From JASFYU01 sp045046905 (GTDB lineage Bacteria; Bacteroidota; Bacteroidia; Flavobacteriales; Flavobacteriaceae): DNA of 23,668 nt. The notes under the pieces were generated by a model. That model saw nothing but the letters and a program-made list of their open reading frames with translations. It had not been told where the DNA came from and did no database searches. Location: assembly GCA_045046905.1 (NCBI GenBank), contig JASFYU010000098.1:1-23668 (forward strand), in the 5' to 3' direction. The translations under genes were made by a program, and so were the position numbers. Positions 8,517 through 16,906 of this stretch are shown here, piece after piece (positions within the stretch are counted from its first letter, which is position 1; the number at the start of each line of letters is the position of its first letter).

Positions 8517-9800
8517 TTAAAAACCTTCTTTTAATCGGTTGGAATCTAATTTTAAGAATATGAACAGCAATACTGTGAAAAAGAGCAGTCCGGATCCGCC
8601 ATAACTCATAAAGGGCAGTGGTATTCCAATGGTTGGTAGTATGCCGATGACCATGCCAATGTTAATAAAATAATGGATCATGAGAATTGAAATCACACCA
8701 TAGCCGTACATACGAGGAAAAGCGGTCTTTTGACGTTCTGCTAAAGAGACCAATCGCAGCAGTAGTAGTGTATACAAGAGTATAACAGTGGCCGTACCTA
8801 TAAAGCCCCATTCTTCACCAATGGTGGTGAAAATATAATCTGAGTGTTGTTCGGGTACAAAATCACCTTTGGTACGGGTGCCTTCTAAAAAACCTTTTCC
8901 GAATAAACCGCCAGACTCAATCGCCTTTTCAGATTGATGGGTATTGTACCCAATGGTTCTACGGATCTGTTCTAATTTTGTTGGGTCTTTTTCCAATCGC
9001 AACCACAGGCTAAACCTATCTCTATGTCTTTGTTCAAAGATATTATTGAAAACAAAATTAACAGAATAGGAGAACAATACGGTGATTGCAACCAATACTA
9101 CCATTGGAAAAATTGGAACGCTAAAGGTTTTCTTCTTCAAAAGAAAGAAGAGTGTTAAAAGAAGTATCAGGCCTATGGTTACCCATACTGTGCCGAACAT
9201 TAGTGTGCTAATGAAGGCTAATATGGCCAATAGTACAATGCCCAAATAATATAAGGGCAGCCCTTCTCTAAAGATTACGAAAACCAGAGCAAAAAATACC
9301 AAGGCACTTCCGGGGTCTGGTTGAGGAATAATTAATATTGCTGGAATCAATACAATCAAAAAGGCGTATAATTGGTCTTTTTTACGTTTGATATCAGTCT
9401 CTATACTACTTAAATACTTGGCAAGGGCCAGTGCTGTGGCAACCTTGGCAAGTTCTGATGGTTGTAGGTTAAAAAACCCAAGATCATACCATGAAGTGGC
9501 GCCTGCAACCGTTTTACCAAAGATAAAAAGGCCCAAGAGTGAGAGCATTGCGAAGATGTAGAAAAGATTGGCCAAACGTTCGTAGAGGTTGCCTTCCAAG
9601 GCAAGAATAATAATGATAACCGCTATACTGGCTCCAATAAAAAACAATTGTTTTCCATGTAGCGTACTAAAATCGAAAATTGATGTGCCCGCCACTTTGA
9701 AGGTGCTCGAGTAAATACTTACCCAGCCAATTAGTACCAATGCCACATATAGAAAAATGGAAAGCCAATCAATTCGTTTTAGAATACTTTTACCAGGCAT
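8517..9800 (-). CDS. rodA: Rod shape-determining protein RodA (SEDS glycosyltransferase)
   Basis: Polytopic SEDS-family peptidoglycan polymerase that works with PBP2 in cylindrical wall growth. The protein has about ten hydrophobic segments, and the family hallmarks NLQPSELAK, QPDPGSALVF, the GFLEGTRTKGDFVPEQHSDY loop and the C-terminal LPFMSYGGSGLL. I place the start at the ATG at 9800 (427 residues, protein begins MPGKSILKRIDW), not at the upstream in-frame ATG at 9842: the 14-residue extension would lie inside mrdA and has no resemblance to RodA termini. With this start the gene overlaps the mrdA stop by 11 bp (ATG-CCTGG-TAA). Last gene of the mre operon, convergent with the endonuclease gene. 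Confidence 0.96.
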   Translation of the reverse strand: MPGKSILKRIDWLSIFLYVALVLIGWVSIYSSTFKVAGTSIFDFSTLHGKQLFFIGASIAVIIIILALEGNLYERLANLFYIFAMLSLLGLFIFGKTVAGATSWYDLGFFNLQPSELAKVATALALAKYLSSIETDIKRKKDQLYAFLIVLIPAILIIPQPDPGSALVFFALVFVIFREGLPLYYLGIVLLAILAFISTLMFGTVWVTIGLILLLTLFFLLKKKTFSVPIFPMVVLVAITVLFSYSVNFVFNNIFEQRHRDRFSLWLRLEKDPTKLEQIRRTIGYNTHQSEKAIESGGLFGKGFLEGTRTKGDFVPEQHSDYIFTTIGEEWGFIGTATVILLYTLLLLRLVSLAERQKTAFPRMYGYGVISILMIHYFINIGMVIGILPTIGIPLPFMSYGGSGLLFFTVLLFIFLKLDSNRLKEGF

Positions 9801-11658
9801 ATTCGTTGATCTTGAACTCTTTTCCACTATAAGGCTTGGCATATTCGTGCTCTAGCGTCTTTTCGAGCATTCTTTTCTCTAGGTCTTTTCGGGTAATCTC
9901 ACCCTTGAGGTATTTTTCAATCATCAGCGAGGCAATATGCCCTGCATAGCGACTACCGTAGTATCCGTTTTCGATATAAACCGCTATGGCTATCTTGGGG
10001 TTGTCGACAGGGGCGAATGCAATAAAGACCGAATTGTCGGTCAATTGTGTCCTCACGCTATCGATAACCGTATAGTTTTCAACGGTACCGGTTTTACCCG
10101 CGATATCGATATCGGGTATCTGTACCCAGCGGCCCGTTCCTTTTTTATAAACATCGGCCATACCTTGTACTACGAGTTCAAAATGTTTCTTGTCGATTGT
10201 AGTGTGTTTGGCTTCTACAAAATCTGGGATGCTAATCTCCTTGCCGTCGATTTTTTTCAAGATATGGGGCGTGAAAAAATGGCCCCTATTGGCAATGGAA
10301 GCGGTCATATTTGCCAATTGAAGCGGTGTTACAGCAATCTCACCCTGGCCAATGGCATTGGAAATAATAGTCGAAGATGACCAGCGATTATCGCCATACC
10401 ATTTGTCATAAAAGGCTTTGTTGGGTATTCTTCCGCGTCTACCGGTATGCAGGTCCGAGCCTAAAAAGTTGCCCAGTCCGAAACTTCTCACATGTTTTTC
10501 CCAAACGTCCATACCTTCATCGGTAGTCTCGAACTTGTCATATATTTTTCTAAAGACCCCTGCAAAATAGGCGTTGCACGACATGTAAATACCATTGTTC
10601 AGCTTGCGTATTCCACCTCCGCAATGACAGCCTCTTTTTGTTCTGCCCACATAAAAACCATTGTAGCATCGAATCGTGGTCTCCGGAGTGATAGCACCTT
10701 CTTGTAGGGCTACCAATGCATTTATGATCTTAAAAGGTGAGCCTGGTTCTTTCTCAAAGGAGATTGATCTATCAAATAAGGGTTTTGAAATGGTATCGTA
10801 ATGTAATTTACTGTAGTTCTTGGATCTTTTTCTGCCTACTAAAAGAGAAGGGTCGTAGGTAGGTCCTGAAATCATCGACAATATCTCGCCAGTAGCGGGT
10901 TCAATGGCGACGATGCCCCCATGTTTGCCATGCATTAGGCGTTCCCCGTATTCTTGAAGGGTTTTGTCTAAGGTGATATTTATCTCTAGTCCTTGTTCAG
11001 GTAATACGTCTAATGCACCATTTTTATAGGATCCAATATCTCTGTTGAAACGATCTTTTTGAATATATTGTACTCCCTTTCTCCCCCTTAAAATTTCCTC
11101 GTATTGGTATTCTATTCCTATACGCCCCGTAAGTTCTCCTTGAACATAATTGGGGTTCTTGGCAAGGTCACGTTCGTTTACCTCACTAATATAGCCCAAG
11201 ACATTGGCGGCACTTTTGGTGTCATAATACCGTAAGGAGCGTTTTTGAATGTAAAAGCCCTTATAATGGCGCATTTTCTCCTGTAGCCCTGCATAATCTT
11301 CCTTAGAGAGCTGAGGCACTAAAACTGAAGGAAGCCGCGGTGAATACACTCTTGCTTTCTTCAATTTTTTAATAAATTTTTCTTTTTCTATACCTAGAAG
11401 GCTACAAAATTCAAGGGTGTCTAAAGGTTTTACTTCTCTGGGGATGACCATAACGTCATAGGCAGGATCGTTGCCCACCAACAGTTTGCCGTTTCTATCA
11501 TAAATATAACCGCGTTCAGGATAGTCGTAGATCGCTTTTATTGCAGGGTCTTCCAATACATGATCAGGAGAAAAACTGAATATCTGTAGATATGTTAATC
11601 TGCCGATAAAAGTTATCCCGATGATTACAATAATAGATGCTAAGAGAATTTTTCTCAT
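9790..11658 (-). CDS. mrdA: Penicillin-binding protein 2 (elongation transpeptidase)
   Basis: Class B penicillin-binding protein of the elongasome, 622 residues, which cross-links peptidoglycan in the periplasm in partnership with RodA. A single N-terminal membrane helix spans about residues 4-25. The dimerisation/pedestal region (about 40-200) includes RGYIYDRNG. The transpeptidase domain carries the three active-site motifs: S307-P-F-K310, S360-C-N362 and K522-T-G524. A cysteine-rich insert (C331, C344, C346 and C361 around GCHCGGG) precedes the SxN motif and is, from memory, typical of Bacteroidota PBP2. The start shares ATGA with the mreD stop, a 4-bp overlap. Confidence 0.97.
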   Translation of the reverse strand: MRKILLASIIVIIGITFIGRLTYLQIFSFSPDHVLEDPAIKAIYDYPERGYIYDRNGKLLVGNDPAYDVMVIPREVKPLDTLEFCSLLGIEKEKFIKKLKKARVYSPRLPSVLVPQLSKEDYAGLQEKMRHYKGFYIQKRSLRYYDTKSAANVLGYISEVNERDLAKNPNYVQGELTGRIGIEYQYEEILRGRKGVQYIQKDRFNRDIGSYKNGALDVLPEQGLEINITLDKTLQEYGERLMHGKHGGIVAIEPATGEILSMISGPTYDPSLLVGRKRSKNYSKLHYDTISKPLFDRSISFEKEPGSPFKIINALVALQEGAITPETTIRCYNGFYVGRTKRGCHCGGGIRKLNNGIYMSCNAYFAGVFRKIYDKFETTDEGMDVWEKHVRSFGLGNFLGSDLHTGRRGRIPNKAFYDKWYGDNRWSSSTIISNAIGQGEIAVTPLQLANMTASIANRGHFFTPHILKKIDGKEISIPDFVEAKHTTIDKKHFELVVQGMADVYKKGTGRWVQIPDIDIAGKTGTVENYTVIDSVRTQLTDNSVFIAFAPVDNPKIAIAVYIENGYYGSRYAGHIASLMIEKYLKGEITRKDLEKRMLEKTLEHEYAKPYSGKEFKINEYAW

Positions 11659-12164
11659 TCTTTCCTGACACTAAAAAGTGAGCTAAACAATAGGCAAAGT
11701 ACCAATGTCGCCAAACCTATGGAAATAACTTTTTTCAAAACGAACAGCATATTTTCAAAATTGAAAATTTCCAAGGTAAAGAAAACAAAATGGTGTACTA
11801 CTATTAATAACGCTAAAAACGTAATTTGTTGCACCTTAGAGGAGTTACCCAATCTAAAACTTTGGAACTCATAATTCACCCCAAAAACAAATCGCATTAT
11901 TGTTGGTCGAAGATAGGCAATCGTAATGATAGCTGCCGTGTGAATTGCCATGGTGTCTGATAAAAAATCAATTGATAGTCCTAGAAGAAAGCTAACTCCG
12001 ATAAATATGAATCGGTTTTCCTTTATAGGATACCAGTATAGAAACATGATATAGACCATAGGATTGATATACCCAAAGAAATTGAGCCTATTAAATACTA
12101 AGACCTGTACTAGTACTAGCAGTACAAACCTAAGAGTATTTACAAAATAATTATTACTGATCAT
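11655..12164 (-). CDS. mreD: Rod shape-determining protein MreD
   Basis: Small polytopic inner-membrane component of the MreBCD elongation complex, 169 residues with about five hydrophobic segments, which matches the MreD family size. The LNFFGYINPMVYIMFLYWYPI segment in the first loop and second helix is the recognisable family region in Bacteroidota. An in-frame ATG exists at 12230, but the extra 22 residues (starting MCTSYTIQTV) overlap mreC and look like a shadow of it; the start at 12164 (MISNNYFVNT) leaves an 11-bp overlap with the mreC stop (ATG-ATCAG-TAA), the same geometry as mrdA/rodA. The assignment rests on operon position plus hydrophobicity as much as on sequence. Confidence 0.9.
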   Translation of the reverse strand: MISNNYFVNTLRFVLLVLVQVLVFNRLNFFGYINPMVYIMFLYWYPIKENRFIFIGVSFLLGLSIDFLSDTMAIHTAAIITIAYLRPTIMRFVFGVNYEFQSFRLGNSSKVQQITFLALLIVVHHFVFFTLEIFNFENMLFVLKKVISIGLATLVLCLLFSSLFSVRKE

Positions 12165-12975
12165 CGGTGCTGGTCTCTGATTGCAATTGTATGATTTCTT
12201 GACGGTCTGTATTGTGTAAGATGTACACATTTTTAATGTTGGTCATATCATTAAAAAGGGAAATATTGATAGTGTAAAAGCCTCTCGACCCCCCCAAGTC
12301 AAATTTCTTGATGGTGCCGATAGGAATGTTTTCGGGGAATATACTACTCATTCCGCCGGTAACAATGGTGTCGCCTATGGTCAAGGGTACCAATCTTGGA
12401 ATATCAATCAATTGTACAGTATTGTAAGTTTTGGTATCCCATATCAAAGAACCAAAGTGATTCGTGTTTTTGATTTTTGCATTGATGTTCGAATTTTCAT
12501 TTAAAATACTTTGAACTGCAGCAAAATTATTTGATATGTTCTCTACAATTCCTAATATACCCATGGCGGTAATTACACCCATATCGGGCTCTAAACTGTC
12601 ATTTGCCCCTTTGTCTATGGTTATATAGTTTCTAGGATTCGCATAGCTGTTTTTTATTACCTGAGCTGTTGCGATGGTATATTTGATTTTTGTGGAATCA
12701 ATTTTTATAGAATCAATCGCTTGGTGATTGAGCAATAGATGATGTAACTTTTGATTTTCTGCTATTAGTTTTTTGTTCTCTGTCTCTAGATTAAAATAAG
12801 AAAAAATATTGTCAGAGGTCTTGTAAATAGTGCCTGAAATCCAATGAGATGAATTGAAGAACCGCGATTGGTGATATGAATGTGATTGAATAGTGAGTAT
12901 GAGCGAAAAGGACAACAAAAAGATATAAAAAAGAAAATTTTTATAACGTATGAAAAAGTTGATAATCTGATGCAT
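12154..12975 (-). CDS. mreC: Rod shape-determining protein MreC
   Basis: Bitopic protein linking cytoplasmic MreB to the periplasmic wall synthases, 273 residues. It has a short cytoplasmic N-terminus, one transmembrane helix at about residues 11-28, a predicted coiled coil at about 58-85 (ETENKKLIAENQKLHHLLL heptads), then the two-barrel beta domain with the conserved ITIDKGANDSLEPDMGVIT and GDTIVTGGMSSIFPENIPIG segments. The end overlaps mreD by 11 bp. An 89-bp gap separates it from mreB, the largest gap inside the shape operon. Confidence 0.96.
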   Translation of the reverse strand: MHQIINFFIRYKNFLFYIFLLSFSLILTIQSHSYHQSRFFNSSHWISGTIYKTSDNIFSYFNLETENKKLIAENQKLHHLLLNHQAIDSIKIDSTKIKYTIATAQVIKNSYANPRNYITIDKGANDSLEPDMGVITAMGILGIVENISNNFAAVQSILNENSNINAKIKNTNHFGSLIWDTKTYNTVQLIDIPRLVPLTIGDTIVTGGMSSIFPENIPIGTIKKFDLGGSRGFYTINISLFNDMTNIKNVYILHNTDRQEIIQLQSETSTDDQ

Positions 12976-13064
12976 TCACTTTTTGTTTTCGTAAAGCTCC
13001 TGAAAGTTTTTTAAAAAGAGATGAAAATACTAGATTCTTTGAAATCGCCTATTTTTTCAAAGAT

Positions 13065-14093
13065 TTACCGTATCAAAATATTCTTGTAACGTTCCAAATT
13101 TTTCAGGGCAATTCCGGTACCGCGTACAACTGCTCTTAGTGGGTCTTCCGCAATATAAACGGGCAAATCAGTTTTCAGCGACAACCTTCTGTCTAATCCT
13201 CGGAGCATAGAGCCTCCGCCTGCAAGATAAATACCAGTATTGTATATGTCGGCAGCCAATTCAGGCGGGGTCTGTGATAAGGTCTCCATAACGGCATCCT
13301 CTACCCTAAGAATCGATTTATCTAATGCCTTGGCAATTTCACGATATGTAATTTGTACTTGTTTTGGTTTTCCGGTCAATAAATCTCTTCCTTGAACTGA
13401 TTTTTCATCGGGTGGATTCTGAAGGTCTTCGGTAGCGGATCCAATGTCTATTTTAATGTTTTCGGCCGTACTTTCACCCACATATAAATTGTGCTGCGTA
13501 CGCATATAATAAATAATGTCATTGGTAAAAACGTCGCCGGCAATCTTTACTGATTTGTCGCAAACGATGCCACCCAATGCGATGACAGCAATTTCGGTAG
13601 TACCGCCCCCTATGTCTACAATCATGTTTCCTTTGGGTTGCATAATATCCAAGCCGATACCTATAGCGGCCGCCATGGGCTCATGAATCAAATACACTTC
13701 TTTTCCGTTCACCCTTTCTGCCGACTCCTTTACGGCGCGCATTTCTACTTCGGTTATTCCTGATGGAATGCAGATAACCATGCGCAAGGCCGGTGGAAAC
13801 CATTTTTTCTTAAGTGCTGGAATGTTTTTGATGAACATCATTAACATTTTTTCCGAGGCATCAAAGTCTGCTATTACACCATCTTTTAATGGTCGAATGG
13901 TCTTAATGTTCTCGTGAGTTTTTCCTTGCATCATGCTGGCTTCTTTGCCAACTGCAATAATTTTTCCGGTTACCCGGTCACGTGCAACAATTGATGGACT
14001 GTCGACAACAACTTTGTCCATATGAATAATAAGGGTATTCGCCGTGCCTAGGTCGATGGCAATTTCCTCAGTCAAGAAATCAAAAAATCCCAT
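13065..14093 (-). CDS. mreB: Actin-like rod shape protein MreB
   Basis: Cytoplasmic actin homologue that polymerises along the inner membrane and organises lateral wall synthesis; 342 residues, full length. The nucleotide-binding signatures are present: phosphate-1 motif D14-LGTANT, the phosphate-2 block VDIGGGTTEIAVI and the adenosine motif GGGSMLRGLDRRL. The N-terminal MGFFDFLTEEIAIDLG start supports the ATG at 14093, which lies 42 nt downstream of a consensus -7 box. It heads the mreBCD-mrdA-rodA operon and follows purH by 56 bp. Confidence 0.98.
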   Translation of the reverse strand: MGFFDFLTEEIAIDLGTANTLIIHMDKVVVDSPSIVARDRVTGKIIAVGKEASMMQGKTHENIKTIRPLKDGVIADFDASEKMLMMFIKNIPALKKKWFPPALRMVICIPSGITEVEMRAVKESAERVNGKEVYLIHEPMAAAIGIGLDIMQPKGNMIVDIGGGTTEIAVIALGGIVCDKSVKIAGDVFTNDIIYYMRTQHNLYVGESTAENIKIDIGSATEDLQNPPDEKSVQGRDLLTGKPKQVQITYREIAKALDKSILRVEDAVMETLSQTPPELAADIYNTGIYLAGGGSMLRGLDRRLSLKTDLPVYIAEDPLRAVVRGTGIALKNLERYKNILIR

Positions 14094-14135
14094 TGTTATT
14101 AATTTGGTTTTACGTTAAAAGGTGCATTTCATCGA

Positions 14136-14143
14136 CAAAAGTA
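14136..14143 (-). promoter_or_regulatory. Candidate -7 box for mreB
   Basis: On the minus strand TACTTTTG matches TAnnTTTG exactly. It begins 6 nt after the purH stop codon and ends 42 nt before the mreB ATG, so the shape operon can be transcribed separately from purH. No TTG is present at the ideal -33 spacing. The same octamer occurs before purH. Confidence 0.5.
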
Positions 14144-14149
14144 ATGAAA

Positions 14150-15679
14150 TTAATGCTTAAAATGGCGTGTGCCTGTCATAACCATCGATACTTGGTTCTC
14201 ATTACAATAATCAATACTCAGTTGGTCCTTTATAGAGCCTCCTGGTTGTATGACGCTGGTGATCCCGCTTTTATGTGAAATTTCGACACAGTCTGGGAAG
14301 GGAAAAAAGGCGTCACTGGCCATGACCGCCCCATTGAGGTCGAATTTAAAGGTGTTCGCCTTATGAATTGCTTGGTTTAATGCGTCTACACGAGAGGTTT
14401 GTCCGGTTCCGCTTGCACATAACTGCTTGTTTTTTGCCAAAACAATAGTATTACTTTTGGTGTGTTTGCAGAGTTTAGAAGCGAAAATTAAATCTTCAAG
14501 CTCGCTTTCCGAGGGTTGTTTTTTGGTCACGTATTGTAAATCTGCCAAGGCATCGGTTTTAAAATCTTTGTCTTGTACTAAAATACCGTTCAGACAGGTT
14601 TTTACTAGGGTGTTGGGTAAATCGACAGCGTTCAGAGTTAGAATAATTCGGTTTTTCTTGCCTTTCAATGCGACTAAGGCATCTTCCGAATAGCTTGGGG
14701 CGATAACCACTTCGCAAAATAATTGGTGTATTTCTTCAGCGGTCGATTTGTCGATTTCTACATTACTGATGAGTACGCCTCCAAAAGCGGAGACGGGGTC
14801 ACCTGCCAGAGCATCGACATAGGCTTGGTGAAGTGTATCACGGGTAGCCAAGCCGCAGGCATTGTTGTGTTTTAGAATGGCGAATGTGGGGCCGTCATTT
14901 CTAAATTCATTCATAAGGTTTACGGCCGCATCAACATCTAATAGATTGTTATAGGAAAGTTCTTTGCCATGAAGTTTGGTGAACATGGCCTCGAAATCTC
15001 CAAAGAAGAATCCTTTTTGATGTGGGTTCTCACCATATCGGAGTAGCTGACCCTTGGTCTCACTAATTTTTAATACCGCTTCTCCGTGCTCTTTATTAAA
15101 GTAGTTGAAAATAGCGGTATCATAGTGTGATGAAACATTAAAGGCCTTTCCTGCAAAACGTTTGCGGTCCTCTAAAGTAGTTCCTCCATTTTCAGTGGAA
15201 ATCAGTTCTAGAAATTCAGGATAGTCTTCCATAGAGGAAACACAAAACACATCTTTGTAATTTTTGGCCGCAGCCCGTATTAGAGAAATTCCTCCGATAT
15301 CAATTTTTTCGATGATTTCCTCTTCCAATGCGCCACTTGCGACCGTTTTTTCGAAAGGATACAAATCTACGATGACAATATCGAGCTGAGGAATTTCATA
15401 CTCTTCCAATTGGGCTAAATCTTCCTCATTATCTTGACGGTTTAAAATGCCTCCAAAAACTTTCGGATGCAAGGTCTTTACTCTACCTCCCAAAATAGAA
15501 GGGTAACTCGTAACCTCCTCGATGGGCACAACGTCAATACCCAATTCTTTTATAAAATTTTCAGTACCTCCGGTAGAATAAATTGTAATACCGAGTTCTT
15601 TGAATTTTCTGACGATAGGTTCTAATCCGTCTTTATGAAAAACGGAAATAAGTGCCGAGGCAGCTTTTTTAATGCTCAT
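14150..15679 (-). CDS. purH: Bifunctional AICAR formyltransferase / IMP cyclohydrolase PurH
   Basis: Catalyses the last two steps of de novo IMP synthesis. The 509-residue length is standard. The N-terminal methylglyoxal-synthase-like cyclohydrolase domain (about 1-190) shows FKELGITIYSTGGT, GGRVKTLHPKVFGGIL, and IDIGGISLIRAAAKNY. The C-terminal formyltransferase domain has the catalytic lysine-histidine pair K270-H271 in LKHNNACG (the more usual form is KHxNPCG) followed by GDPVSAFGG, with VMASDAFFPFPD and IQPGGSIKDQ near the end. The start at 15679 is preceded by a consensus -7 box. It is immediately upstream of mreB, an arrangement I believe is common in Flavobacteria. Confidence 0.98.
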   Translation of the reverse strand: MSIKKAASALISVFHKDGLEPIVRKFKELGITIYSTGGTENFIKELGIDVVPIEEVTSYPSILGGRVKTLHPKVFGGILNRQDNEEDLAQLEEYEIPQLDIVIVDLYPFEKTVASGALEEEIIEKIDIGGISLIRAAAKNYKDVFCVSSMEDYPEFLELISTENGGTTLEDRKRFAGKAFNVSSHYDTAIFNYFNKEHGEAVLKISETKGQLLRYGENPHQKGFFFGDFEAMFTKLHGKELSYNNLLDVDAAVNLMNEFRNDGPTFAILKHNNACGLATRDTLHQAYVDALAGDPVSAFGGVLISNVEIDKSTAEEIHQLFCEVVIAPSYSEDALVALKGKKNRIILTLNAVDLPNTLVKTCLNGILVQDKDFKTDALADLQYVTKKQPSESELEDLIFASKLCKHTKSNTIVLAKNKQLCASGTGQTSRVDALNQAIHKANTFKFDLNGAVMASDAFFPFPDCVEISHKSGITSVIQPGGSIKDQLSIDYCNENQVSMVMTGTRHFKH

Positions 15680-15714
15680 TTTTGCTTGCTTGTAGTTTGT
15701 GTGTTAAAGACTTG

Positions 15715-15722
15715 CAAAAGTA
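15715..15722 (-). promoter_or_regulatory. Candidate -7 box for purH
   Basis: On the minus strand TACTTTTG exactly matches the Bacteroidota TAnnTTTG element and is followed by GCA, a context often seen in flavobacterial promoters. It ends 35 nt before the purH ATG. An A-tract (eight A) lies just upstream; no TTG occurs at the ideal -33 position. Confidence 0.55.
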
Positions 15723-15784
15723 ATTTTTTTTAGGCATTAAACGCCGATGAGGTTATCAACAAAATCGATAAAGTTTTGAACGTT

Positions 15785-16243
15785 TCACCCTAGTATTTCT
15801 GCTACTTTTTGATTTACAAATTCCAAGAGGCCTTCGTCTACCTCTGTAAAAGGGTCCAGGGTATTCGAATCAATATCAATCTGTCCGATGTTTTTTCCGT
15901 TTACAAAAATAGGCACCACGATTTCGGCTTTGACGGTAATGCTGCATGCGATATAGTTGTCTTGTGCTTTTACGTCAGGTGCCACAAAATTCTGGTTGCT
16001 GATTGCTACCTGTCCACAGATTCCCTTGCCAAAAGGGATTGTCGTATGGTCAGTGGGCTCACCGGCATATGGGCCGAGTCTAAGCTCTTTTTCGGTTCCA
16101 TTTATAAAATAGAAGCCCACCCAGTCGTAATGTGGAATATTTTCTTTTAGTAGATGACATATTTGCTGTAAGCGCAAATCAACTGTAGTGTCAGAATTTT
16201 TTAGGATAGCGGTTATTTGAGGTCGTAAATGGGTAGTCATCAC
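15785..16243 (-). CDS. GAF domain protein, probable free methionine-(R)-sulfoxide reductase
   Basis: A 152-residue single GAF-domain protein resembling fRMsr (E. coli YebR/MsrC), which reduces free L-methionine-(R)-sulfoxide in the cytoplasm. Aligning by eye: YDWVGFYFI, LRLGPYAGEP, IPFGKGICG, DNYIACS, EIVVPI and GQIDIDS all match the fRMsr pattern. C76 (in GKGICG) and C100 (in NYIAC) correspond to E. coli C94 and C118, the latter the proposed catalytic cysteine. The position matching E. coli C84 is H66, so one cysteine of the usual trio is absent. It may therefore use another resolving route, or be a non-enzymatic GAF protein. The ATG at 16243 is followed at once by a second ATG (16240); either could be used. 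Upstream on this strand TAACTTCG (16262-16255) is a poor promoter match. Confidence 0.82.
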   Translation of the reverse strand: MMTTHLRPQITAILKNSDTTVDLRLQQICHLLKENIPHYDWVGFYFINGTEKELRLGPYAGEPTDHTTIPFGKGICGQVAISNQNFVAPDVKAQDNYIACSITVKAEIVVPIFVNGKNIGQIDIDSNTLDPFTEVDEGLLEFVNQKVAEILG

Positions 16244-16377
16244 TTAAATTTTCGCGAAGTTATTTAATATTTTGCCTCTTGGGCAGCGATTTTAGAACAC
16301 TTATTCACTATCATTTATCAGCGTGCAACTGATGCCTTTAAACTATAAACTTATGCTAATTAATACAATAAGAGCAA

Positions 16378-16385
16378 TAATTTTG
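16378..16385 (+). promoter_or_regulatory. Candidate -7 box for the copper island's first gene
   Basis: TAATTTTG, an exact TAnnTTTG match, ends 17 nt before the ATG at 16403, in the 159-bp divergent gap shared with the GAF gene. A second similar octamer, TAATTTAG, overlaps it downstream. No TTG lies at the ideal upstream spacing. No copper-box style dyad was evident. Confidence 0.45.
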
Positions 16386-16402
16386 TAATTTAGCACCCAT
16401 AG

Positions 16403-16816
16403 ATGAAAGAAATTCTACATCAAATAGGTGCTATTTCAATGGCATTTATGCTGCTATTATCCACGATGTCTTTTACCGTGGACATGCATTATTGTGGAGG
16501 TCAATTGATTGATTTTAGCCTGTTCGAAGCCGTAGATAGCTGTGCTATGAGAGCACAGGCTTCCAAATCTTCAAGTGAATGTGCGCTCATGAAAATGGAT
16601 TGCTGTACTGATATTGAAATTGTTAAGGAGGGTCAAGATGATTTAAAAATTTCTTTCCATCAATTCACTTTTGAGCACCAAACTTTTATTACAGCTTTTG
16701 CGTATTCCTATATAAATTTATTTGAAGGGCTTGATGGAAACAACATCCTTTTTAAAGAATATCCTCCTCCTCTGATTCGAGACGTTCAAGTGCTTGATCA
16801 GACTTTTCTCATTTGA
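16403..16816 (+). CDS. HYC_CC_PP-type small secreted protein of copper efflux loci
   Basis: A 137-residue protein with an N-terminal hydrophobic signal-like segment (about residues 7-25), then the motif H29-Y-C31 within MHYCGGQLIDFSLF, a MDCC pair at C67/C68, and a YPPPL proline motif near residue 120. This combination is what the family name HYC_CC_PP describes; members are short exported proteins found next to Cus-type heavy-metal RND genes in Bacteroidota (recalled knowledge). Additional cysteines C47 and C60 and several methionines would suit copper binding, but function is not established to my knowledge. It is the first gene of the copper cluster; a broken cusA follows at 90 bp with a hairpin in between. 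Confidence 0.8.
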   Translation: MKEILHQIGAISMAFMLLLSTMSFTVDMHYCGGQLIDFSLFEAVDSCAMRAQASKSSSECALMKMDCCTDIEIVKEGQDDLKISFHQFTFEHQTFITAFAYSYINLFEGLDGNNILFKEYPPPLIRDVQVLDQTFLI

Positions 16817-16837
16817 TTTTTAAACATTAGAAATAAA

Positions 16838-16864
16838 GCCCAACAGTGATTGCTGTTATTGGGC
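16838..16864 (+). terminator. Stem-loop between the HYC_CC_PP gene and the cusA remnant
   Basis: GCCCAA (16838-16843) pairs with TTGGGC (16859-16864), continuing inward with CAG/CTG around a 6-nt loop and with a TTA bulge on the 3' arm. The following bases are only moderately T-rich (AATTTGTTGTT), so it is a weak intrinsic terminator at best; an mRNA-processing or attenuating hairpin is equally possible. Confidence 0.4.
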
Positions 16865-16906
16865 CGAATTTGTTGTTCGTGTTGTTATTTCAACACAGGT
16901 ATCTAA

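Noticed and set aside
9801..9842. N-terminal extension of rodA to the ATG at 9842
   Set aside because: The extra 14 residues lie within the mrdA 3' end and RodA homology begins after the ATG at 9800.
9937..10380. Open frame of 147 codons on the plus strand inside mrdA
   Set aside because: Antisense shadow of the transpeptidase domain coding region.
12165..12230. N-terminal extension of mreD to the ATG at 12230
   Set aside because: It overlaps mreC by 77 bp in total and adds residues unlike MreD; the start at 12164 gives a standard length and an 11-bp overlap.
15809..16150. Open frame of 113 codons antisense to the GAF gene
   Set aside because: The minus-strand GAF protein is well supported; this frame has no identifiable motif.
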